Source of the DNA: Alitta virens
Lineage: Eukaryota > Annelida > Polychaeta > Phyllodocida > Nereididae
Direction: 5' to 3'
Assembly (NCBI GenBank): GCA_932294295.1
Contig: OW028575.1
Location: 42,814,753-42,878,752 of the forward strand
Length of the DNA stretch: 64,000 bases
Shown: positions 49,801 to 61,800 of the stretch, piece by piece
Numbering within the stretch: position 1 is the stretch's first letter
Layout of the letters: each line of letters starts with the position of its first letter
Translations under genes and position numbers: made by a program
Notes under the pieces: generated by a model
The model's database searches: none
The model's input: only the letters and a program-made list of their open reading frames with translations
Told to the model about the DNA's origin: nothing

Positions 49801-52800
49801 TTTTTGCTGTTTTGTGTGTTTCAGAAGCCTTGCTGGCCAGCAGCTATGCTCATGCCTACAGCAGTATGGGACTATTGGACGCTGGCCTTCCTTCTGCTGC
49901 CCTGGCCCTGTCCACAGTGTCCACAGACACCCGTCATGTCGCCACCCCCATCACCACCACTGTCAAATCAGAAACGAGTCCAACTTCTAGCTCATCCACA
50001 TCAGAAAGACGAAAAACTACTACCCCAGGGGCTAGGGTGAAAACAGAGGGAGAGGGCAGGAGGGAGAAGGAGGGAGAGGATGGCCATGTGCCTCCTTACA
50101 AGAAACACAAGAAAAGCGAACTCTCACCAAAATCATCTTCCGATCACAGATCATCGGAAAGCGCTGACAAGTACGACCACAGAGACAAGAAGAGAGCTAG
50201 GGCTTCAGCGACATGTCATGAGAGCAGGGTTGAATCCACTATCAAGTCACCACCCCCTCCCCCTCGGCCCACTAGGCCCACCCAGGAGCAGAGCAGGAGG
50301 TATACTGATCCCGATGAAGCCCTGTGTCTGAGCACTAAGTCCCCCAGAGATGCTAGTCCTGTGAAAATCATGAAGTCTCCCGATTCCACAACGCACAGTA
50401 ACCACAGGAGGGACAGCACTGCCTACAAATACGACAGACAGGATGCATCTCCTGCTAAGGACAGGGCCTCTGCTTTTCCTGTCTACCCTTACAGTCGGGC
50501 TGTCACTTCTGGTAAGCGCAACTGCCAATTATCGTTAATGGTAATCATTTCAGCGTAGAATATAGATATCAATATAGAATACACAGACCAGTTACCTATA
50601 AGATGTCCATTTCGAAAATGACAATTTCCGCTGTAGGCATACCTGCATTGGCAGCATTGCCTTTCAAAATGGCCATGTAACCTTAGTCCAATTTGTGCTA
50701 CCAGCTACTTTGTGATGTAGTTGAAATGCCATAGACTGCCACAGAAAGATGAGTTTTGACCTCAATTATTGGACGATTATATGAGTACACTCCAGGAATA
50801 GGATTGGCTGGCTGATGGCTCACATTCTTACGGCAGACTAAGTTCTCGGAAGATCTCTTTTTAACCGATCGAACCAGTGTGATTTGTAAACTGAATTCAA
50901 TCTATATCGTTTAACTACGTATCCCAAGAAGTCCCAGGAAATAAAAGTAAAATAAAAAAGAACCACTTTGCTGCCATTATAGGCAGCTTTATCCTTCCTA
51001 CAGGTGACAGTATCCTGCAGACATTTCCAGTGCAGAAGTCTACTCTTAATATCCCAGCTGTGTGGCAGGATGATAAGACCATGGCCTTTACAGATGCTGT
51101 TTCTGTCTTAAAGTCCCCCTTTTTTTAGCAGTATGCAAATGAGAGCAGTCTGATCAGACCAGGGGGCTTGGGTCTCACTCTGATCCTGATGAGCAGGGCT
51201 CCAGCCAAATCAGACATAAAAGTTCCAGGGACTGAAGAAAGTTTTTTTGTCAGAATATAATCTACACTTTCTCAACTTGTCGATTCAGTACTGCTGTCTC
51301 TACACTAAACAAAAAGCGCGTCATTGCGATCACCATCATCCCCTGTCCAGATAGATCACCGAGGGATCTCTCCCAACTTTGAAATTAATTAGCCATGGTT
51401 GGATAGATTGTACAGTAAATGGTCATCTGAAAATTAGCCACAAATGATAAAGTGCAAAATTAGATAAGCCACTGGTCTATTGGATTAACATAATGCTACG
51501 TGGCTAAAGCTGGAGAGAACCCTGATCACCTGCTGTAAACGACCATTGTATTCAAACTAAATAAATCATGTTTTGAGTCGTAAAAACAAAACCCTGCCCC
51601 TTTATTAAACAGCCACCATCTTGAACAACCAACATTCCATTGGGTGAGCAGGTTAACTGTATATTATATCAATCTTTGATCATATCAATTAAACCAATGC
51701 TGATCGAAAAGGCCATCCCAAAAACCTCCTACATCTCATTTCTAGTCATATTTTATTTTTTTAAGAGGAAGGCTTGTGATCCTCACCAAGAAAGGTACTG
51801 CGCTGGAGTGGTGATCCTATGCAAATAAAAGAAAATACAAACTGGCATAGAGGAAATCGCATTGACAGTTTTGATTATTCTCCAACTCTGCACTAGTAGT
51901 CTGCCAGCTCTCTTTTATTACATTACAATGAAAATGTTGCAGAAGTAATTTTCTTTCAACATTTGGACTATTGGATTGTTTACGACCTTTCATTATAAGC
52001 CTGTCAGAATGATCGGACCATGGCCGTCCATGATTGGACTACACTGAATACGAATCTTCATATATTACTAATGATATTTAGCCACTCAGCTGCCACTGCA
52101 TGCATTATACATACATCTGTCCATTGTTATGGTTCGGAGCGTTCTACCTGTCTCTGAGACTGTCATAAAAGCTCCCATTTAAGCGACTGCTGTCAATGTG
52201 ACACTGGCAAATTTGCCAATTTTTACCTGTTTCGGTCCTGATGTGTCTCATTTGCTACTTATAGAACTCGCAGGCAATCCCATAGAGTCCTATTTTGGTG
52301 TGTAATACAAAATTCTATGCAGCCTTGTGGTGGCATGATAAATCATGTTAAATCTGCACAAAAACCATTGAAGCTTTATATTGACAGCTGAGATGTGAAA
52401 TATTAGACATTTATATTGTCTATTACATGTATTTGAAGTTCAAAAAGGCAATTTTAAATGAAAGAGGTGAGGGCTGGTCTCTCTGACTGCAGCTGTGTGG
52501 TATTACAATTCGGCCAACTTTGCTGAAGGTCCTAGGTTTAATTTAATACCATCAGTCAAGCCTAGTGAGCGGCATGTGCTTGCCCCAGAGAGCTGCAATA
52601 TCCTGGTCCTAATCATATTTTACATGTTTGTCAAGAAACCAGAATCCAACTGCATGTTATTTTTTCTGAAGTTGAAGAATGACTTTGGTCAAGGTCTCTT
52701 GCAATATATTGACATTTGATACCGTATTAGGAAGTAGAATTAGTAAGTCTTAAAAAAGTCCCTCAAAATCATTATATCTTGATTTGGTTTTTCTCTTAAC

Positions 52801-55800
52801 TTGAAACTAAGCGAAATGTGGCTTTTAGTGAGCAGTGAAATTCCCCTTGTGCAGTAGGAGTGCATTACAGGCCTGGTTGGCCGTGGTTGCCTGATGGGAA
52901 AGCAAAAACAGACATTCAAATTATTGCCCACTGTAGACTCGCAGTCATTCACTCCACGTGGCAGTCAGCCGAACATTCTGAGTCAACAGTTTGTGACTCA
53001 CTGCCCAAAGTAACCATAGATCATTCTGACAGAGGAGTGGCAACTTGTAAAACAAAATCTGCTTCTGTGCATGCAATGTGAGAATGATGGCTCACTTTAA
53101 AAGAGTGGCCAAATGTTGCTGTATTAACTGAATCAGCATTTGGGGGGAGTAGCATGCAACATTACACCCCTTGTTGTTTTTATCTGAACAATATTCAATA
53201 AATTCAAATTCAAGTTCTGCTAGTATAACACTCCGCCCATTGTGGTGCCTTTGTGCAGTGTAGACTGCAGCTCATCATTACTTTTGCCCTGTTTTGAGGT
53301 AAATGGTTGTCAGTAGCTGAGCTAAATGATTGTCTTCAGTGAATACCAGGTTGCATGTGGCCTTTAATGCTTATGGATAAGTTATGTGGTGCCCCTGTAC
53401 ATTTTTCCATGTGTGTGATACACAATAATGTACTATGTATGTATTTCCTTTTGGATGCAATAAAAATTATTATTATTATTATTAATAATACATGTTCGTC
53501 CATGCATAGCAAGATGCTGCAGATTCTGTGATGCCCACCAGTCTGGAAATATATATATATTTCCAGATTTATTGCAAACTGTGTAGAGTATATGCATGCT
53601 CTGAATCAGTTGAATATGTGCAAATGGCTGGCGGCCGCTTGCGTTAAATCCTTGGGTATCTTATTTCTCTAAGGTGTTTTTGAAATAAGTCTTTATGCAA
53701 AGTCAGACGTATCAACTGCAAAGATCAATAAAATGCATTTATCTTCATTTCTGTGTGTGATTTTATTTTTCATATAATGCAATGGTCCATTAATGTGTGA
53801 AATATTGAGGACTGGTATCAATTAGTATAAAAACTACAGGATGACAGGATGAGGCTTACTGTTTGAAGTGATTGTGATGATATCGCTCTGATGGTTTTTC
53901 CTCTCTTTTGTATATTGTAGGTGGTGAAATGGTGATATCTGGCAGCAGTGATTCTGGAGTGTTTGCCTACACATCTTCATCATCTCCTGGCAGCCAGGAA
54001 GGTCGGAAGGTTCATGCACCAATGTTCATGCCGGAAGTGGCGACGGTTCTCACACAAGCCAAGCCCTCCGCCACTTCACATAAGGTCAAGACTGAACTAT
54101 CACCTGGTGGATCAGCTGGTGGATCAACATTAAAGCCCAAGACGGAAGAAACATCCCCTTCATCGCAACGACATGGGATGAAGACATCCGATGAGCATCA
54201 TGAGACTGGTAAGCAGGTCGCCAAACATAGATTGCCATTGTCTCCCCCTGGTCCTTTGATCACACAGCTAGGTCCGGTCCACAGTGTTAAGCTGTCCCCT
54301 TCTGACCAAGCCATCAACTTGACCATCGCCTCAGATCGACCTAAAACCCGGCAGCAGCAGCAGCAACCGCAGCATCTTGCAGGTGAACTTAACAGGACAT
54401 CAGTGTCTGTCCCACCTAGCATTAGTCATGCCAGTTTGTCCTCTCAACCTATCTTGCAGTCGTCGATGACAGGCCAAATGACAGGCCAGACTGCACCGTG
54501 GTATTCTTGGGAGGGGCTCCGACGTAGGGAGTACCCTGGTACAAACAGTGCTGTCGAGGATCTGAGCATAACCCAATCCAACTCGACATCCGCTGCAGTC
54601 GCTGATGTCAAGCAAGAAGGCGAAAGAGTGTCAGAAGCCACTCCTTTTGACCTGTCCTTGCCTGTCTCCGCCACCAGCCGAATAACGAACAAGGAGGACA
54701 GTCCGACAGGTGAGACAGCATGACACCCTGACAACCGTGGAAGTTGAAGTGGCTTTTTTGCAGTTCATTTTGTTATTATTCATTAATGTGCATAATATCC
54801 TTATTGTTTTGCTTTAGTGAACAGTTGGACAGCATGTCGTCATGATACCAGATACCCATGATATTGATTTTTCCTGATACTGTTGTATGAACTTATCGTA
54901 GTATTTTGTATTGTAAATTTGTTATATAAGTATGATTTCCTGTTGTTGAATTTAAGATATTTTTTGGGCATTTGAAGCTGCTTTTTGTTGTGACATGTTT
55001 CGATTTTGAATCCGATTTTGAAAGTTTTTGTTACAGTGCGAACCTGATATTGATGTATTTCATAATTTTGTGGTTTTTGTTGTGTTTTTTTTTTGGTATT
55101 GAAAGGTTCAGCAATGCTGATTCAATGTATGAGTGGTATGCTTTTTGCATTCCAGGTGTCAATATTCCCATTGGCATTGCAATTGCTCGGAAAAGGGGAG
55201 AAAGCAGCCAGTCATCTGTAAAACTGTCCTCTTCTGGTGAGTTAACTACGGAGTGTGCAAGTGTGCCTTTCAATGAATCTGACTGTTTGGTCAGTAATCT
55301 ACTAGCAACATGCTTTATCATGGAAACAGTCATGCATACCTAAAACTTTCAGCCAAAACAAAAAAAGAAAAGAGAAGCATAATATTTCCTCATCGGGAAA
55401 GAGTTGCTTGAATCTTGTTGTTATATGAGCTAAATCTACCAGTTGATTAGTAAAAATGTATACTACGTAATCATTTTGCTGTCCTGAAAAAGTTGTGTAT
55501 GATACTCAGTTATTTTTACAGATAAAGTAGAGGCATAGATATTCTTTGCAGAAACTAATTGCTACCGGAATATAGCTTGAAGTGGTGTGGACAGATTGAA
55601 CAGTCACTGCCATGATGTCTGATGTGTACATGCTTAGAATCTCTTGAGCCATTGAAAACTAGATCATAACTTTATCCATGGCATTCTTTTAAATCACTAG
55701 TGTACAAATATATTCTACATAAAAATAAAACATGTGAATACTAATACTTCAAGTTCCTAAAATTTTTTGCATTGCCTTTAGTCGCCGCTGATGCTTATAC

Positions 55801-58800
55801 CATGGAGTCGAGTACTTCTTTACTTTCCATGCTATTTCATAATACAATCTTGTCATGCTGTTTAGAGTGATGTTTACGCATTTGGTCTACTGATGAAATC
55901 GGCTAACCAAACATTTTGAAATGGGCAGTTCTCTATTTCAGTGTTTTGGCTTGTTTAGCTGACGTTTATAGATTGCTGAAGCCTTTGTGTGCCTTGATGC
56001 AGCCCATTTACTGAGCTAGAATGCTTAATGAATACATGATGGGTTTTTTGCCTTAAAGGAGTTTATTTTATGACAGCCTAGCATTTATATACTATCAACA
56101 TGGCTGAAATATGATCTGTTTTCCCCCTTGGTTGCACTCAGGCGCTTCAGACCTAGTCAATACTGTGCTCATAAACCTCTGTATTTTGTAGTAGCTAAGG
56201 GCAATTTTAATATGCAGATTGGAATTGAGCTCAGACATGAAGTGCCTGTGTTATTATTCTATGCCTAGAGTGAAGTGGTACCAAATGTAAAATAGGCTGC
56301 GAGAGAACTGATATTTTGGAATACAGTCTGGCTGTATTGTCTAACAACTTATCTCGTGAGTTAGTCAGAGAATGCTGCTTGTTGCTTTAATATTCATATA
56401 GATCCATGGGGAAGATAGCTTCATGTTGTATGGGGCTCATAAACCACTAGAGCCAAAATTCTTTTCATTTCTGAATTACAGACTTCAATGGAGACGTGCA
56501 TAATGATTACCCTTCATGGTAAATTGCAGTGCCTCATAATTTATGGCATTAAGTGGAGTTTTGACAAGTGCCAGCATGCATCGTGCTGCTCCAAAATACG
56601 TTGAAAATTGGCTCTAACTACTGGCTCGGAAAAAAGGGGTCAAGTGTGGCATTTTACATCATTGTTGTAAAGAAGTGATGTGTGTTCTTCAGCATGACCT
56701 GTCCACCCTTGTCTTAACAGGTTATTTCAAGAAAAATGTCCTAGGTGCGCTGCGCTTACAAATTTGAAATTTCAAGAGTCTCCAAGGTCATAATTTCTAA
56801 ATGCTTGTAGTCCAGAGCACTGAAATTAGAACGCTGAAACTCGATAATATAGTGAGAGAGACATAGTTAAGGAGACTAATGTGTGACTACATTTTTTTAT
56901 CTCCACTTTAGAAAAGTAATCCACAAATTTTGGAAAAGGGAATGGTTGTGTAAGTTCAATTCTGAAATGATGTCCCAGTTTACTTGGCACTCCGTACTTG
57001 TATGTATATGTTTGGAAAACAATTACTTTGTTTATGTGACAATGTGACATTTTCCATCAACAGGAAATATAGCTTGGCAAAAAGTGTGGTGTAAAGTTTG
57101 AACTCAGGTAAATGATAATGACTTGTGTTGTAAAAACTTCATTCCTAATTCTTGCTATGTGCTGTCTGTTTCAGGGTCTGGCAGTCAGGCTGCATCAACA
57201 GGTGATGAGGATGACTTCAGTAGCAGCAGTAGTCAGCAACGTCGACAACAAGCAAGTGCTTCAGAATCCTGCACAAGTCGAGAACGACCTCGGTAAGAAT
57301 TATATTCGCCTGAATGATAACATCCGTGCTACATGTTTGCAGGCAAATCCAGTAGGTGGCAGTGTGGCATGATACTGCATTTCTCTCTGTTGGAGAAGGC
57401 AGAAACAATTCTCAATGCACAGAATTGTTGTATTCAGTGAAATTTGATTATGTCTACACTCCAAAAATAGAAAGAACTTTCCTTGCCATTCATTTGAACC
57501 TAATGTAATTTCACTATAAATGACTCATCAAAGTTATTTTTCAAACCTTTTTTGTTTGCCATTATTACCTGTCTAAATTGTTTATTCTCAGAAATGTTGA
57601 TTAGTTAAGAGAATCTTCAGTGTTTATTATTTCATAGGCTTAGCTTATTTCCTAGTGTGGCTCACCACATCGTTAAATCTAGAACTTTGGATGGGATTTT
57701 ATTTTACCCTGATGTTAGGTGGCAATAATGAAATGGTTGCCTTGGAGACTTGTCTGTTGTCATTGACAACCTGCATTCAACAGTGCATTGTGGGGGAGAT
57801 CTTGCGGTGACAGGCTGGTAATCTATCAGTGTGAGACACGTAGGTGCATTGTAAACATGACTGGGGTGTTTTCAAACTTGTGACATGGGAAAGAATGAAA
57901 GCTTTGATATGCAGATGAGGTGCAGGTCGTTAGCATGTTTAGTGGGGGGCGCATCGTCCAACCCTCCTCTACAGGATTTGCCTGAGGGCATAACCCTTCT
58001 GGGGGTCATCTACGACCTTGGGGTTGTGGTTGTAGTGATAGTATCAGGTCATCAAAAGTAAAGGGAGGGGCACCGCGCAATTGACGACAATTACAGGTGT
58101 GCCATCTCCCGGCATGGCCTTGAGGCACTGAGGCATTTTGCTATCATTGGGCTCATTGGGCTCATTGACTGTTGTTGTGGGCATGCTGTCATGCACCAGT
58201 GAGTTGGTGGCTTGGGTGGTGTGTCACTCGTGCTCAGCTGGGATTCCCTGAGTCACTCACTGGAACCAAGGGTCTCCCAATTATCTAGGTCCTTGCTAGT
58301 CATTGGCGGAGAAGTGAGTTTGTTTGAGGGAAAATGGCTTATGATGTAAAACTTGTGTCAGACATTAAATTTTATTTTCCTAATAATTTCAATGCGTATC
58401 CTCAATCAAATGTTTATTTACGCACTAGCACTATAAGCTGAATTGTCTTTTGATCATTTCCATGTCTTACTACCTCTACTCCCTGCATATCAATATATAT
58501 TGAACTTCAATAGTGAAAGGAGAATCAGTGAAAAGAGAATCAGTCTAATGATAGTAATATCACCATGTATTTACCTGTATTTTTTTTATATAGGGAGTCC
58601 AAGGGAATTCTGCCATCGTCCAGGACAGCATCCAGTCAGAGTTTAGGGTCTCATGATTTGCCTGGGCAAGGTGATAACATCCGATCATCAGGTACGGAAG
58701 GTCACTTAATTCAGTAAATTGCCCAATAGTGATTATCATCAAATGAAATTACTAATTTTGTTCTATGGGAAATTCTTGTAAAATTTATCAATTGTCATAT

Positions 58801-61800
58801 GACAATAAGTGTCATACACTTATAATTTTAAATGTGTAGGACTGTAATGAATGGGTATTTACAGATCTGTTTCAAGCAGATGAATGCTATAAATTCTATT
58901 TAAATTTTAACGAATTGTCTTCTTTTGCTGTTCAGAGAGTGGTGTCAGTTGGAAAACAGAAGAGGGCAGCAGGAACACTCCAGTTGCACCAGTGATGCCA
59001 TCTATGCCTGGGTCATGGAATGCGCTTAATTCGTTATGGCTGCAACAGGGGGCTCTGCCACTGCCTCAGCCTGTCCCTGCCACTCCCGTTGATCCTTCTC
59101 ATATCCCTGTCAATCCCCCTGTTGGATTTAAACTGGTGCAGGATTCCATAACAGGCCAAGTGTATCTCATCCAAGGTGGGTGAATTTGTTGTGTAATCGA
59201 TACTGGTTTTACTGCTAATTATAAATTAAAGTCTCTCAGTTGATTTGATGGTTAAGCCAAAGATAGAAATTTCTATCGCAGTTGAAAAATCCTTTAATCC
59301 TTTCACTTGGATACAATGGATAAATAGTTATTTGCACACCTAGAACGCAAACTTTTGTGCATCAAGTTCTTGATGATATTCACATTTACATTTAACACGC
59401 ATCAAAATCGACTGTTTTCATTTGGTAATATTTGACTGTTGCTTATCTGTACCATCTGTTGTAAGTACTAGTGTGCTTCATATGTAAATCCAAAGTGAGC
59501 AAATATTTTTTGACCAACTGTGTTACCTACCTTTGGTAATTTTTTCAGCAATAAATTACATTTTGCTAGCAGTAATGCATTGTTTATATGACTATGTGCT
59601 CACTTGTACAAGAAATTGTCATGTGTCAGATGCCCCTATTTCATTTTCATGGTGGCATTTCATTGTTACAGATGTTACAAGCGTTGAAGGAAAGAGATTC
59701 TGGGCTGCGGGTGGTTTGCCAACATCAGGACCATGTGCAGCATCAACTGCATCCTCCACATCCCATTCACTGGCTCCTCTGACCCAGAAGCAAGTTATGG
59801 TGGGTCCTCAGTTAAAGGCGACTGTGGCTCCCCAGCCCCAAGCTCCTCGTAACGAGACCAAGCAAGAACCCCAGGACTCAATGACACCCAACCTTCATTC
59901 TGTGCCATCAAGTCGTAGTCAGGTAAACTGATCTTCACTGAACCGTACTCAATATCCAGTTAACAGTCTCTTGTTGATCAACAAGTTGTATAAACGGATC
60001 AGTTTTTGAACTGTAGAAATGATAATGTATGAGAAATTTATTTTCAGTATGTTTTTAAAAGCCACATTTGAAATTATATGATGTGTCAAGTATTCCTCTT
60101 GTATGTTGCAGGATTATAACTCCAGCTCCCATCCACCAGTTGCCCTAAGTCGAATTAAGACGCACGTCAGTCCAGTGCCACCTTTGACATTGAGCACTGG
60201 TGCATGCAGCACTTCGCAAGTGACTGTGAAGTCATCTCCAGGACCTGTCATATCCTGCAGTCAGAGTAGTTCTGGATTACACCCATACTTGTACGAACCC
60301 TCCTTGCTGGCAGGGCGGGTCCTACCCCCACAACTTCCACCGCCTGTTACAGAGGACAGAGGGTGTTCACCGATTGTGTTTCCTGATCCTGAACCTCCTG
60401 TGCAAGGCAAGTCAGACTGCTCAACAAGCACGGATGACTTGCGGACATTAAACTTTGTGAACACAGAGACATCTCCCCCAACTCCTCCTCCTCCCATATC
60501 CGCTCAAGATGCAGGAGTCCAGACGTCAGATGTAGAAGATGACCTGCAGCAGTACCGCCAGTCTGGTCTCCATCCCGACCAGTCTAATGAGGGGTTTCTT
60601 GACAATGGTACACCCATTTTATGCAAAATAGACGACAGTGATTGTGTGGGGGTTTCCAGGGCTGGTTCCTTGTCACCTCCTCCACCACAGCTGATCAAGG
60701 AGGGCAAAGCAAGGGATAGTCCTGCCCTATCAACAGACACTGTAGCACCTTCAATGCCCATGCCCCGTAAAGACAGTCTTGCCAACTTTTGTGATACAAT
60801 CTTCAGCTCAGCTGAAATGACTGAGGCGATTGGAGTATCCTCTAATTCTCGTAAACCGGATTTGTCATACCTGCAGCCTGAAATAAGTAAAGCCTCCGAT
60901 GGCCTGGAACTGTTGAGTGTGCTTGCCACACATGCTCAGAAGGAGGCCAGTAGGTCAGCTCCTGCATCTCAAGTACACAGTCCCCATCCACTTACCAGTC
61001 CATCTCATGAATCTGCCTGCAGATCCGACACCCCTGACATCAACTCCAATTACAATGCTCCGAAGGCTTACATGCTGGAGGGTTTCACGCCGCTGGAACC
61101 CCCATCTCGGAGTAGAGATAGACGGACAGAGGACTGGCTCACTTCCACTGAGGGTCTAGGATCACCATTCAGGGACACATTTGACTTTGTTAACTTTCCT
61201 GCAAGTGAGTGTTGTATTAGGTATTATTACAATGTATTATTCATTTTGCGACAAAACTCAGTTTTTCAGATTTTCAGTTTGCCGAATGTTTGCTTTGTAG
61301 GTGGCACATTGGATAAAATGGAGACCCTAGAACTGGAAATGACAATGCGTCTTGCTGAATTACAGAGACGATACAAAGAAAAGCAGGTTGAGCTTGCCAA
61401 ACTTCAGCCAAGGAAAGATCGAGAGTAAGTGTGCTAAGACTATTTACTGCTAGTAGAAATTGTTGATAGGTCACAATCATCAGTGTTTTTGACTGTGGTA
61501 TGTTTTCTACAGTAGAGACAGACATCGTAGAAAGCCTGGTAGACCAAAAAATGGAAGGAGCAAGAGGTCCGACAGCAGCTGTAGCGGTCAGGATGGCAAG
61601 CCTGTTCTGCTGTCCTCTTCATCAACGTCGGGGTCAGACACTGGTATTGCGCCATCTAACGAGGCCAATGCCCCTCTTGTGAGCGGCAGCAGCAAAAAGA
61701 AGAAGCGTGACCAAGACAATCGAGATGACAGTGTCTTCAAGAAGGACAAGGATCTTAAAGATGAATTGCCCTCAACCAGTTGCCAGAGTGACCAGAAACT

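Larger units (their letters stand above)
32213..49824 (+). other. Intron 2 (17.6 kb), transposon-rich
   Basis: Exons 2 and 3 join in phase 1, so no exon is missing. The intron carries GATA-type microsatellite DNA, SINE fragments and several MITE families listed separately. A poly-A run of 20 lies at 39653-39672. I see no nested gene. Confidence 0.7.

Noticed and set aside
49623..49824. ORF extension upstream of BAHCC1-like exon 3
   Set aside because: The frame happens to stay open through the intron, but the acceptor at 49824 and phase-1 join to exon 2 define the exon start.
54972..55343. 123-codon ORF spanning exon 5
   Set aside because: The frame covers exon 5 plus intron on both sides; only 55156-55236 has proper borders and phase.
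60261..60929. Minus-strand ORFs of 78 and 141 codons inside exon 10
   Set aside because: They are antisense shadows of the real plus-strand exon.
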